A stretch of DNA of 64,000 nucleotides, from contig NZ_CP094974.1 of assembly GCF_022869805.1 (NCBI RefSeq), positions 3,844,001-3,908,000 of the forward strand. Reading direction: 5' to 3'. Below, piece by piece: positions 36,952 through 45,427 of the stretch (the stretch's first letter is position 1; each line of letters opens with the position of its first letter). The notes beneath the pieces are model-generated. The model did no database searches. It worked only from the letters and a program-made list of their open reading frames with translations, and was not told the DNA's origin. This DNA comes from Halosolutus halophilus (GTDB lineage Archaea > Halobacteriota > Halobacteria > Halobacteriales > Natrialbaceae). Both the position numbers and the translations under genes were made by a program.

Positions 36952-37611
36952 ATGTCACGAAACGAGTACCAGCAGCAGCTAACGCAACTGCGCGAAGACG
37001 TCCTCGAGATGAGCGACCTCGTCTGTCACCGGTTCCGGAACGCGATCGAGGCCTACGAGTCCAAAGACGAGGACCTCGCGGAGCGACTGATCGTCGGCGA
37101 TCACGAGATCAACCGGCGCTACCTCGACCTCGAACAGGACTGTATCGAGTTGCTCGCGCTCCAGCAGCCGGTCGCGGGAGACCTGCGCTTTATCGCCGCC
37201 TCGTTCAAGATCATCACCGACCTGGAACGGATCGGCGACCTCGCCGTCAACCTGGCCGAGTACACCCAGCAGGCCGAACGGGACCGCTACCCCGACGTCG
37301 ACATCACACACGTCGGCACCGAGACCGTCGCGATGGTCGAGGACGCCATGCGAGCGTACGCCGCGGACGACGCCGCCGCGACCCACGACGTCGCCGCGAT
37401 GGACGACGAGATCGACGATCGGTGCGAGCGAGCGAGTCGGATCGTGGTGCAGGACCTGGTGGAGACCGAGCGCGACGACGACGACCTGCTCGAGGACGTC
37501 TCCCGGATGCTGCTGACGATCCGTGACATCGAACGCGTCGGGGATCACGCGGTCAACATCGCGGCTCGAACGCTGTACATGGTCGACAACGACGACGAAC
37601 TGATCTACTGA
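36952..37611 (+). CDS. phoU: Phosphate signalling protein PhoU
   Basis: The 219-residue all-helical product has two PhoU repeats with metal-binding D/E-rich helices (FIAASFKIITDLERIGDLAVNLAE and LLTIRDIERVGDHAVNIAARTLY in shorter form). PhoU links the Pst transporter to gene regulation. The stop overlaps the next AbrB-PhoU gene (TGATG), so they are translationally coupled. Confidence 0.96.
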   Translation: MSRNEYQQQLTQLREDVLEMSDLVCHRFRNAIEAYESKDEDLAERLIVGDHEINRRYLDLEQDCIELLALQQPVAGDLRFIAASFKIITDLERIGDLAVNLAEYTQQAERDRYPDVDITHVGTETVAMVEDAMRAYAADDAAATHDVAAMDDEIDDRCERASRIVVQDLVETERDDDDLLEDVSRMLLTIRDIERVGDHAVNIAARTLYMVDNDDELIY

Positions 37612-38615
37612 TGCGTGGGAACCAGCTCTCGAAGACCGCGTTCGAACCGGTCGAACGCACGGTACAGCTCGCCGGGACGTCGACGTTCGTCGTGTCCCTC
37701 CCGAAAGAGTGGGCGCTCGAACAGGGCCTCGAGTCCGGGAAACCGATGTATCTCTACCCGCACGCGGATCGACTGGTCGCCGCGACCGAGACGCTGTCGT
37801 CGCGGGATCGAACCGTGACCGTCGACGCCAGCACCGCGGCCGACGAGACGGTGTTGCGGCGGATCGAGAGCGCGTACACCGCCGGCTGCGATCGGATCAC
37901 CGTCACCGGACTCGACGACGCCGACCCGCAGGTCCGCCGGCGACTCGAACGGACGGTCACTCGACTCATCGGGATCACGATTCAGGCGGATGCCGGCGAC
38001 CGCCTGACCGTCGCGGATCTGCTCGACAGCAGCGAGGTGTCGCTTCCGCAGACGATCGCACAGGCCCAGCGACTCGCCCTGGAACTGTACGAGGATGCCA
38101 TCGACGCCGTCCTGACCGACGATACCGATCTCGCCCGCCGAGTGATCGATCGGCACGACGACGTCGATCGACTGTTCGCGTTCGTCGGTCGGGGATTCCA
38201 CCGCGGACTCGAGAACGTCCACGAGATCGACCGGCTCGGAACCGATCGGATGGCCGCCTTTCGCGACTACCGGATCGCCCGACAGCTCGAGCGAATCGCC
38301 GATCACGCCGCGGAGATCGCGTCGGTGACGACGCGACAGTCGGGGCCGCCGGGGGACGCGATCGCCGATCGACTCGAGGCGGTCGGAGCCGACGCGCGAA
38401 CCGTCGTCGAACTGGCGCTGGGCGGCGAGACCGAACGGGCCTACGAGGCGACGGCCGCCGTTCGCGAGACGAGTCGCCGACTCGATGACGACCTGTCCGT
38501 GCGAGCGGACTCCGACGCCTACCTGCACGGAACGGTGGGGCGAGAAATCCGCCGAACCGCCGAGAACGGGATCGAGATCGCCGACGCGAGAGCGGAATCG
38601 TCGGTCGAGGACTGA
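37611..38615 (+). CDS. Second AbrB-PhoU regulator
   Basis: The 334-residue product starts with an AbrB/SpoVT-type loop (VERTVQLAGTSTFVVSLPKE) followed by PhoU-type helices (YRIARQLERIADHAAEIAS). It is a paralogue of the divergent regulator at 30941. It overlaps phoU by one nucleotide, the last gene of the pst operon. It probably regulates the island as part of a three-PhoU set. Confidence 0.9.
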   Translation: MRGNQLSKTAFEPVERTVQLAGTSTFVVSLPKEWALEQGLESGKPMYLYPHADRLVAATETLSSRDRTVTVDASTAADETVLRRIESAYTAGCDRITVTGLDDADPQVRRRLERTVTRLIGITIQADAGDRLTVADLLDSSEVSLPQTIAQAQRLALELYEDAIDAVLTDDTDLARRVIDRHDDVDRLFAFVGRGFHRGLENVHEIDRLGTDRMAAFRDYRIARQLERIADHAAEIASVTTRQSGPPGDAIADRLEAVGADARTVVELALGGETERAYEATAAVRETSRRLDDDLSVRADSDAYLHGTVGREIRRTAENGIEIADARAESSVED

Positions 38616-38749
38616 TCTCGTCCGAGATCGCGAAAAACAGGGACGATTTCGCTGGAGACCGATCGCCTCGAGCGACCAGTACGCCTACGGCAGCCGTGCG
38701 ATTACCGCTTCGAGTGGGCGCCCGGTCCCCGATCGGAATCGGGCCACGA

Positions 38750-40798
38750 TCACCGATCGGGATTCGGTCGATTTCGTGGGGTCGACGGTTCGTAGACCCA
38801 CAGGTTGTCGTTGGTGTAACTCCGGCGGAGCGGCGAGTTGTCCTCGCAGAGCAGCACGCGCCGGTCCGGCAGTACCATCACGTTGTCGATGTTGATGATG
38901 GCGTCGTCGGCGGTACTGGCCGGGTCGGCGGCGTCGGCACCGACGACGACCGGTTCGAGCCGGGAGATGTCGTAGTCGGCCTCGAGTTCTGCCCGATAGA
39001 CGACGCCGCCGTCGACGCGCTCCATCCGGAGGGACCCATCGTCGTCGGCCATTCCGTCGTTCAGTTCGGAGATCCCCACGTACAGGTAGTCGCCGGGCTG
39101 GGCGTCGTCGATGGTATCGCTCCCCTCGGCCTTGCGGAACTCGATCGTCGCACCGATCTCCTTCGCCGCCGCCCGGGTCTCCAGGAAGGGGACCCGACGG
39201 AGGTCTTCGTCGACGCCGTCCGGTCCGTGCCGCTCGTACTGGGCGGCCCACTCGACGATTTCCTCGTCGGTGATGTAGTCGCGATTGCCGTTCTCGACGA
39301 CTTCGCGGTCGGCCTCCTCGAGCGCGGCTTCGAGGTCGTCCTCCCAGTCCGTCTCGGCGTGGGTTTCGAGGTAGTCGACCTGGGTGACGTCGTCGTAGTC
39401 GGCGATCCAGGAGGCGACCTCCGCGTTCGTCGCGGTTCCGAGTTCGATCCAGTCGACCTCCAGATTGACCGCGGCGGGCGGCAGGTTCTTGGCGGCCTGC
39501 GCGTTGGTGACCTCGATCGCGTACAGGGTGCCCCGGACGTCCATCCGATCGTCGTAGCTCGTGATCGGTTCCTCGGCGACGAACTTGTAGAGGCCTTTGT
39601 TCGAGCCGTCGGAGGTGAGGTACACCGTCCGCTCGTCGGGCAGGACCTCGGGACACTCCCAGGCGGCCCGGCCCCAGTTGTAGTGTTTGACCGGCGTCGG
39701 TTCGTCGGCCGTCGGGTCGGTTATCTCGACGCAGTACCCGGTCCGGTACGGATTGGGATACCCCTCGCCGATCGGCGTGTGCGTGTTCTCGCCGTCCTCC
39801 TGGTCGACCGGATCGGCTCCGAGATAGTACGACAGCATCTCCACGCCGCCCAGCGCCCACGCGCCCTGTGGATACCAGCTCTCGTCCCCGTACAACTCGG
39901 CGAGTGCGTCGGGGAGTTCGGCGGGGTTCGGGCGGTTGAAGAACGAACTCGCACCGCGGAGCCCGACGCCGGACCCCGCTTCCAGGATCTCGCCGATCGT
40001 CGCCGGACCGGAAGCCCGCGGGTGGACGTAATCCTCCTCGGCGGAGATCGGGTTCCCCCACGGCGCTTTGTCGCCGTAGCAGTTGATCCGGGTGCCGCCG
40101 AGTTCGCGGAACGCCGCCGTGTTCTCCAGGTTCATCGCGTTGTCGAGATCGGCCTCCCAGCCGTCCTCATCCCGGTAGATCGGCGTCCGGACGATGCTCC
40201 CGGGGCTCGTCTCGACGTTCGTGAACAGGTATCCCTCGAGTCCCTCGTCGTCGGTCGCGACGAAGAAGTTCATGTCGGGGTTGCTCCCGTAGGCGCCGTA
40301 CCGGCTGCCGGCGAACTCGGCGACCGGCGTCCCGTCAGGCGTCTCCGGGTGGCCCCACCGCGCGGTCCCGTTCTCGATCGGATCGCCGTTCTGGACGAGG
40401 AGTTCGTACTCGCCGCCGGCGACGCGAACCTGCTGCTGTTGCTCGTTCGTCCGGGGCGGTTCCAGCTCGTCGAACTCGTCGTTCCTGCCGTTGGACTCGA
40501 ACCGGTGTCCGGCCAGCCAGCCGACGCCCGCGGTCCCGAACGGCGGGCGGTTGTCCGTGCTGGGATGCTGGAGGCTGAACAACATCTCGCCGTTCTCGAA
40601 CACGAACGGCCCGGTGACCTCGGCGCCGAGTGCGGTATGAGCCAGCCGATCGATCCGGCCCTTGACCATGGGTGCGCCGCCCGTCGGCGAGTCCTCCCAC
40701 TCGTCGTCGTTCTGTGCGCCTGCGACGTCGACGAACCCGGAACCGACTGCCGATGCGACCGACGTCTCGATCAGCGTTCGTCTGGTAAATTCTACCAT
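38750..40798 (-). CDS. PhoX-type (DUF839) exported phosphatase
   Basis: The 682-residue product has a Tat signal (FTRRTLIETSVASAVGSGF) and the DUF839/PhoX pattern: NPDMNFFVATDDEGLEGYLF, HYNWGRAAWECPEV, YLTSDGSNKGLYKFVA and DGSLRMERV. PhoX enzymes are Ca2+/Fe-dependent monoesterases that release phosphate outside the cell. The position beside the pst genes supports that role. The start is the ATG at 40798, with AT-rich TATA-like sequences (GATATTC and TATTATAAAGC) 25-40 nt upstream. Confidence 0.87.
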   Translation of the reverse strand: MVEFTRRTLIETSVASAVGSGFVDVAGAQNDDEWEDSPTGGAPMVKGRIDRLAHTALGAEVTGPFVFENGEMLFSLQHPSTDNRPPFGTAGVGWLAGHRFESNGRNDEFDELEPPRTNEQQQQVRVAGGEYELLVQNGDPIENGTARWGHPETPDGTPVAEFAGSRYGAYGSNPDMNFFVATDDEGLEGYLFTNVETSPGSIVRTPIYRDEDGWEADLDNAMNLENTAAFRELGGTRINCYGDKAPWGNPISAEEDYVHPRASGPATIGEILEAGSGVGLRGASSFFNRPNPAELPDALAELYGDESWYPQGAWALGGVEMLSYYLGADPVDQEDGENTHTPIGEGYPNPYRTGYCVEITDPTADEPTPVKHYNWGRAAWECPEVLPDERTVYLTSDGSNKGLYKFVAEEPITSYDDRMDVRGTLYAIEVTNAQAAKNLPPAAVNLEVDWIELGTATNAEVASWIADYDDVTQVDYLETHAETDWEDDLEAALEEADREVVENGNRDYITDEEIVEWAAQYERHGPDGVDEDLRRVPFLETRAAAKEIGATIEFRKAEGSDTIDDAQPGDYLYVGISELNDGMADDDGSLRMERVDGGVVYRAELEADYDISRLEPVVVGADAADPASTADDAIINIDNVMVLPDRRVLLCEDNSPLRRSYTNDNLWVYEPSTPRNRPNPDR

Positions 40799-40820
40799 GC
40801 AAGCGAAGTGCCATCGGACC

Positions 40821-40890
40821 CGAATATCAAGCTTTATAATATTTACAAACAAGTGTACGTTCAGTATTATACAAATACGTAGGTAACATA
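40821..40890 (-). promoter_or_regulatory. AT-rich promoter region of the PhoX gene
   Basis: The stretch contains TATA-like TTGATATTC and TAAATATTATAAAGC on the minus strand, 25-45 nt from the start. Further upstream lie CAGTAT (about 40863) and ATACTG (about 40889), a 6-bp inverted repeat. It resembles the AT-rich style of the pst spacer, so joint control is plausible. Confidence 0.5.
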
Positions 40891-40999
40891 CTGTATTCGG
40901 TTTCGACGTTTGTATTATATTTCTGGTACATCAACCAAGCATCTGAAACACGGCACGACGACGCGGTCATGCCTGCGTGTTGACGAGGGGGGAGTTCGA

Positions 41000-41419
41000 T
41001 CACTCGATGCCCTCTTCGCGGGCCTTTCGCCGGACTTCCTCGGCCCGGGTCCGGACCCAGGAGACGTACGTGTCGATTTCCTCGTGGGTCGAACCGAAGA
41101 ACGAGGCGACCCAGTCTTTGGACGTGTCGGGTTGGGCGAGCATGTACGCGGTGATCACGTCGATTCCCGACTGGACGATCGCCGGTGGAATGCCGATTTC
41201 GCCGGTTCCCGCCTCGCGAAACCCGTTCGTGTCGAAGTAGACGTCGGCGTACAGCGTCGCCTTCTCGGGCGTCTCGAACTCCAGACCGGGGTGATTCGGT
41301 GCCTCGAACCGATAGCCCGGTTCGTCGTCGGGAGACTCGACTTCGAGAATCCGGACGTCCTTGATGTACTCCCTGTAGACCGTTTCCTGTTCCAGCGCTG
41401 ATTCGTTCGAACGGGCCAT
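41000..41419 (-). CDS. Conserved haloarchaeal-type protein of unknown function
   Basis: The 139-residue product begins MARSNESALEQETVYREYIK. It has the segment YRFEAPNHPGLEFETPEKATLYADVYFDTNGF in shortened form and a helical, possibly HTH-like, end (STHEEIDTYVSWVRTRAEEVRRKAREEG). The pattern is familiar from haloarchaeal genomes but has no assigned role that I know. The ATG at 41419 was chosen because the upstream 45 residues are not acidic. Confidence 0.75.
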   Translation of the reverse strand: MARSNESALEQETVYREYIKDVRILEVESPDDEPGYRFEAPNHPGLEFETPEKATLYADVYFDTNGFREAGTGEIGIPPAIVQSGIDVITAYMLAQPDTSKDWVASFFGSTHEEIDTYVSWVRTRAEEVRRKAREEGIE

Positions 41420-41587
41420 ATCTCGCCGTCCAATGAGACGATACTTGAATCTACTGCACCGTGAGGTCGTCAGACGGCACTGTTTCCACGTCCGATCCGT
41501 ATCGTTCGGGTCAGCGGAATCCGAAGCGAAGGGACGATGGAAACACGGCGACAAGAGTCGATCGAAACACGGCGGGAGGGCAGACGG

Positions 41588-42010
41588 CTACTCGTCGTCC
41601 ACGAACTCGTCGAAGAGGTCGGAGACTCGGCGTTCGATGTCGTCCCGGATCGCCCGTACCTCGTCCGCGGATTTCCCGTGCGGATCGTCCAGTGCCCAGT
41701 CCCTGACGGCCACGTCGGCGTCGAGATCGAGCGTCGAACACCCCATCGTCGCGACGACCGTACAGTCGTTCAGTTCGGCGGTCGACACCTCACGAGGGGA
41801 CCGATCGGACACGTCGATATCGAGTTCCCGCATGGCCTCGACGACTTCGGGATGGACCTCGTCTGCGGGGCGCGTTCCCCCGGTCAGAATTTCGACCTCG
41901 TCCTCGAGCCCGCGACGAGTTCGTTCCCGTTCCGCGAACGCGGCGGACATCTGACTCCGGCCGGCGTTTTGCACACAGACGAACCCTAATTTCAGCGAGT
42001 CGGTGCCCAT
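41588..42010 (-). CDS. LMW-phosphatase / arsenate reductase-like protein
   Basis: The 140-residue product has the phosphate-binding P-loop CVQNAGRSQ (Cys12 as nucleophile) and the TGGTRPADEVHPEVVEAMRE helix of the low-molecular-weight phosphatase/ArsC family. The later DPHG (residues DWALDDPHGK) supplies the general acid Asp. It may reduce arsenate or dephosphorylate tyrosine; no arsenite pump or ArsR gene is adjacent. Confidence 0.9.
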   Translation of the reverse strand: MGTDSLKLGFVCVQNAGRSQMSAAFAERERTRRGLEDEVEILTGGTRPADEVHPEVVEAMRELDIDVSDRSPREVSTAELNDCTVVATMGCSTLDLDADVAVRDWALDDPHGKSADEVRAIRDDIERRVSDLFDEFVDDE

Positions 42011-42417
42011 ACGGAACAGACGTTCAGCAGCTGGGATAACCGTTCCTAATAGTTCTATTGTGAACTACGTACTCCGCATCGAACGATTCGAACCCACGCC
42101 CATTCGCCCTCACCTCCGTTCGACAGCCGTAATGCGTTCGACCCCGGATCGGTTCGATAGCCGTGACGAAGGCGCTGTCGACGTTCGCTGGAGCGGACTC
42201 CGGGTCCGACGTACAGCCGGAGTCCACTGACCTCGCGGACGCGATCGTCGATCGAGACTCGCGAGATCCGTACGAGAGCGGCAGGTCGCCGCGCTGGTCG
42301 ACAAACTCGAAGCCGGCGAAGCGTCCCGATCGATCGGGATGCCCGAAGACGCAGGTGTAGCTCGCAACCTTTATCAGGCGCACGGGGATAGCTACTCCCA
42401 AGATTACTCACCGTCTT
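42011..42417. other. 407-nt spacer before eIF2-gamma with possible frameshifted remnant
   Basis: No intact gene is present. A plus-strand frame from GTG 42163 (VTKALSTFAGADSG to ADAIVDRDSRD) with GC-rich third positions ends in sense near 42286. The following 100 nt read sensibly only in another plus frame ([38 protein letters not shown]). The two pieces could be one small gene broken by a frameshift. This is weakly supported. Confidence 0.3.
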
Positions 42418-43647
42418 ATGGTAGGAAATGGACAACCGGAGGTGAACATCGGGCTCGTCGGTCACGTCGATCACGGCAAGACGACGCTGGTGCAAGCCCT
42501 CAGCGGCTCGTGGACGGACCAGCACAGCGAGGAGATGAAACGCGGTATCTCCATCAGACTCGGCTACGCCGACGCGACGTTCCGCTACTGCGAGAGCGTC
42601 GAGGAGCCCGGGTGTTACACCGTCGAGGAGGAGTGTCCGGACGGCTCGGAAAGCGAGCCGCTGCGGACCGTCTCGTTCGTCGACGCCCCGGGGCACGAGA
42701 CCCTGATGGCGACGATGCTCTCTGGGGCCTCGCTGATGGACGGGGCCGTGCTGGTCGTCAGCGCGAACGAACCCGTCCCACAGCCCCAGACCGAGGAGCA
42801 TCTGATGGCACTCGACATCATCGGGATCGAGAACATCGTCATCGCCCAGAACAAAGTCGACCTCGTCAGCACCGACCAGGCACGGCAGAACTACGAGGAG
42901 ATACAGGCGTTCGTCGAGGGGACCGTCGCCGAAGACGCTCCCGTCGTGCCGGTTTCGGCAGGCCAGGAGGTCAACCTCGACCTGCTGATCGGGGCGATCG
43001 AAGAGGAGATCCCCACGCCCGATCGGGATCCGGACGCCGACCCCCGGATGCACGTCGCCCGCAGTTTCGACATCAACAAGCCGGGTACGACCGCCGACGA
43101 CCTCGCCGGCGGCGTCCTCGGCGGCAGTCTCGTCCAGGGCGAACTCGAGGTCGACGACGAAATCGAGATCCGCCCCGGCCGCGAAGTCGAGGAGGGCGGC
43201 CAGACCGAGTACGTTCCGATCGAGACGACGATCCGATCGCTCCAAGCCGGCGGAAAGAACGCCGACACCGTCACGCCGGGCGGACTGCTCGGCGTCGGGA
43301 CGGGACTCGATCCCGCCCTGACGAAAGGCGACGCGCTGGCCGGGCGACTGGCCGGGCCGCCGGGGACGCTACCCCAGACGTGGGACGGGTTCACCATGGA
43401 CGTCGACCTCCTCGATCGCGTCGTCGGGACCGACGGCGGCGAGATCGACGAGATCAGCACCGGCGAACCCCTGATGATGACCGTCGGGACGTCGACGACC
43501 GTCGGTGCCGTGACCAGCGCTCGCGAGGGCGAGTGCGAGGTCAACCTCAAGCGGCCAGTCTGTGCCGAACCGGGCGCGAAGATCGCGATCAACCGCCGCA
43601 TCGGCGCCCGGTGGCGGTTGATCGGGCTGGGAACGTTGCAGGGATAG
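42418..43647 (+). CDS. eif2g: Translation initiation factor aIF2 subunit gamma
   Basis: The 409-residue GTPase has G1 [17 protein letters not shown]3 [10 protein letters not shown]4 NKVD and the following beta-barrel domains. It carries a Cys pair (CESVEEPGC, ...CPDG) in the knuckle region, typical of aIF2-gamma. It delivers initiator Met-tRNA to the ribosome. It starts the conserved archaeal block eif2g-PIN-rpoE-spt4-dephospho-CoA kinase. Confidence 0.97.
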   Translation: MVGNGQPEVNIGLVGHVDHGKTTLVQALSGSWTDQHSEEMKRGISIRLGYADATFRYCESVEEPGCYTVEEECPDGSESEPLRTVSFVDAPGHETLMATMLSGASLMDGAVLVVSANEPVPQPQTEEHLMALDIIGIENIVIAQNKVDLVSTDQARQNYEEIQAFVEGTVAEDAPVVPVSAGQEVNLDLLIGAIEEEIPTPDRDPDADPRMHVARSFDINKPGTTADDLAGGVLGGSLVQGELEVDDEIEIRPGREVEEGGQTEYVPIETTIRSLQAGGKNADTVTPGGLLGVGTGLDPALTKGDALAGRLAGPPGTLPQTWDGFTMDVDLLDRVVGTDGGEIDEISTGEPLMMTVGTSTTVGAVTSAREGECEVNLKRPVCAEPGAKIAINRRIGARWRLIGLGTLQG

Positions 43648-43674
43648 CGGTTTACGAGGCGAGAACGAACGAGT

Positions 43675-44061
43675 ATGCGTACGCGGGTCGCCCTCGATAC
43701 GAGTGCCCTGATGATGCCGGTCGAACTCGACGTTCGGCTGTTCGACGAACTCGATCGGCTCGTCGACGACTACGAGCCCACGACGCCACAGCCGGTCGTC
43801 GAAGAACTCCGACGTCTCTCCGAGAAGGGGGGAACGGAGGGGACGGCCGCGAACGTCGGACACGATCTGGCGACCGAACGCTGTCTCGTGGTCGACACGG
43901 AAGCATCGTACGCCGACGACGCACTGGTCGAACTCGCCCGCGAGGGCAACGTCGACTACGTCGTCACGAACGATCGCCCGCTGCGCGACCGGGTGCTCGA
44001 GGCGAGTATACCGGTAATTGCATTACGCGGGAGAAACAAATTGGCGATCACTCAACCATAG
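43675..44061 (+). CDS. PIN-domain ribonuclease-like protein (FCF1-like)
   Basis: The 128-residue product has the PIN catalytic Asp in ALDTSALMMP, a central acidic Glu/Asp set (PVVEEL) and the C-terminal VVTNDRPLRDR Asp. In many archaea a PIN gene sits exactly between eif2g and rpo7, and relatives resemble the rRNA-processing nuclease FCF1/Utp24. A toxin role is unlikely because no antitoxin is present. It directly abuts the rpo7 start. Confidence 0.88.
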   Translation: MRTRVALDTSALMMPVELDVRLFDELDRLVDDYEPTTPQPVVEELRRLSEKGGTEGTAANVGHDLATERCLVVDTEASYADDALVELAREGNVDYVVTNDRPLRDRVLEASIPVIALRGRNKLAITQP

Positions 44062-44631
44062 ATGTACAAACGGGTTAGGCTGAAAGACACGGTAGAAGTA
44101 CCGCCGGAGGAACTCGGCGACGTCTCGCCGGATCTCGTGAAGCGACTGCTGCAGGACAAACTGGAAGGACGCATGGACGAAGAGGTGGGCAGCGTCGTCT
44201 CCGTCACCGAGGTCCACGACATCGGGGAGGGAACGGTACTCCCGAACCGGCCGGGCGTCTACTACGAGGCCGAGTTCGACGCAGTGACCTTCGACCCGCA
44301 GATGCAGGAGGTCGTCGACGGGACGATCGTCGAGGTCGTCGAGTTCGGTGCGTTCGTCGGGATCGGCCCCGTCGACGGCTTGCTTCACGTCTCCCAGATC
44401 AGCGACGAGTACCTCGCGTTCGACGGCGAGAACCAGCAACTCGCCTCGAACGAATCCAACCGCACCCTCGGCGTCGACGACGCCGTCCGGGCGCGAATCG
44501 TCACCAAGAGCATCGACGAGCGCAATCCCCGCGACTCGAAGATCGGGCTCACCGCGAAACAGCCCGGCCTCGGCAAGCACGGCTGGCTCGAGGAAGAATA
44601 CGAAAAGCGCGAAGCGACCGCAGGTGAATAA
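44062..44631 (+). CDS. rpo7: RNA polymerase subunit Rpo7 (RpoE')
   Basis: The 189-residue product has the RNAP_Rpb7 N-terminal domain (MYKRVRLKDTVEVPPEELG) and a C-terminal S1/OB domain (DGTIVEVVEFGAFVGIGPVDGLLHVSQ). It forms the stalk of archaeal RNA polymerase. It begins at the base following the PIN stop and is followed by spt4 after 2 nt. Confidence 0.97.
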   Translation: MYKRVRLKDTVEVPPEELGDVSPDLVKRLLQDKLEGRMDEEVGSVVSVTEVHDIGEGTVLPNRPGVYYEAEFDAVTFDPQMQEVVDGTIVEVVEFGAFVGIGPVDGLLHVSQISDEYLAFDGENQQLASNESNRTLGVDDAVRARIVTKSIDERNPRDSKIGLTAKQPGLGKHGWLEEEYEKREATAGE

Positions 44632-44633
44632 CG

Positions 44634-44831
44634 ATGGCATCCGATCGTCTCGTCTGTCGAGAGTGTCACCGGGTCAACAACGCGGACGCCGACTCCTGTG
44701 AGAGCTGTGGTTCCTCGTCGCTGACCGAGGACTGGGCGGGATACGTCGTCATCGCCCACCCCGAGGACAGCGAGATCGCATCCGAGATGCAGGTCGACGA
44801 ACCGGGAGCCTACGCGCTGAAGGTCCGGTAG
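44634..44831 (+). CDS. spt4: Transcription elongation factor Spt4 (RpoE'')
   Basis: The 65-residue product has the zinc-binding CRECH and CESCGS motifs of archaeal Spt4. It pairs with Spt5/NusG as an RNA polymerase elongation factor. Its position directly after rpo7 is the usual archaeal arrangement. Confidence 0.95.
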   Translation: MASDRLVCRECHRVNNADADSCESCGSSSLTEDWAGYVVIAHPEDSEIASEMQVDEPGAYALKVR

Positions 44832-44833
44832 AC

Positions 44834-45406
44834 GTGACTCGCGACGACTCCAGCGAGGCGTCCGAAACGGACGACCAGCTACTGATCCTGCCCGACGACC
44901 TCCGGCACGAACTCAAGGAGCCGCTGGGCCCGATCGAGACCGACGCCGACGTGCTTCTCGAGGCGATCGACGGGCCGCTGATCACCGTCGGGGACGTCGT
45001 CACCTACCACTTCCTCCAGGCCGGCCGGCCGCCGGACGTGGCGCTCGTCGACGAGCGGACGAAGCGGTCGGCCGTCGACGAGGAGATCCGCGAGACCGTC
45101 ACCGAGTCGACCCACATAGAGGCCGTGAACCCGCCCGCCGAAATCTCCGAGGACGTCGTCCGGGCCCTCAACGAGGGACTCGCACGCGGGGAACCGACCA
45201 CGATCCTCGTCGAGGGCGAAGAGGACCTCGTCGTCCTCCCCGCGATCGTCGCCGCCCCCGAGGGCGCGAGCGTCGTCTACGGCCAGCCCGACGAGGGAAT
45301 GGTCCACGTCGCGGTCACCGACGATCACCGCGCCGAGATACGCGCGCTGCTCGATCGGTTCGAGGGCGACGCCGATCGGCTGTGGGAACTGCTCGAGCGG
45401 GACTGA
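44834..45406 (+). CDS. GTP-dependent dephospho-CoA kinase
   Basis: The 190-residue DUF359 product has the family landmarks PLGPIETD, TVGDVVTYHFLQAG, DERTKR and EGEEDLVVLPAIVAAPEG-VVYGQP. It phosphorylates dephospho-CoA to CoA, the last step of archaeal CoA synthesis. The start is GTG, 2 nt after spt4. It closes the conserved block. Confidence 0.95.
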   Translation: MTRDDSSEASETDDQLLILPDDLRHELKEPLGPIETDADVLLEAIDGPLITVGDVVTYHFLQAGRPPDVALVDERTKRSAVDEEIRETVTESTHIEAVNPPAEISEDVVRALNEGLARGEPTTILVEGEEDLVVLPAIVAAPEGASVVYGQPDEGMVHVAVTDDHRAEIRALLDRFEGDADRLWELLERD

Positions 45407-45427
45407 CCCCCGTCGGACACCATCGTC

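Noticed and set aside
43675-44061. PIN gene as a VapC-type toxin
   Set aside because: No antitoxin gene is next to it, and it is in the conserved eIF2-gamma/Rpo7 block found across archaea, which fits an RNA-processing role better.
42339-44078. 579-codon plus frame across eIF2-gamma and the PIN gene
   Set aside because: Arg-rich shadow in a different frame from two clearly conserved genes. Only its first 15 residues may belong to the frameshifted remnant.
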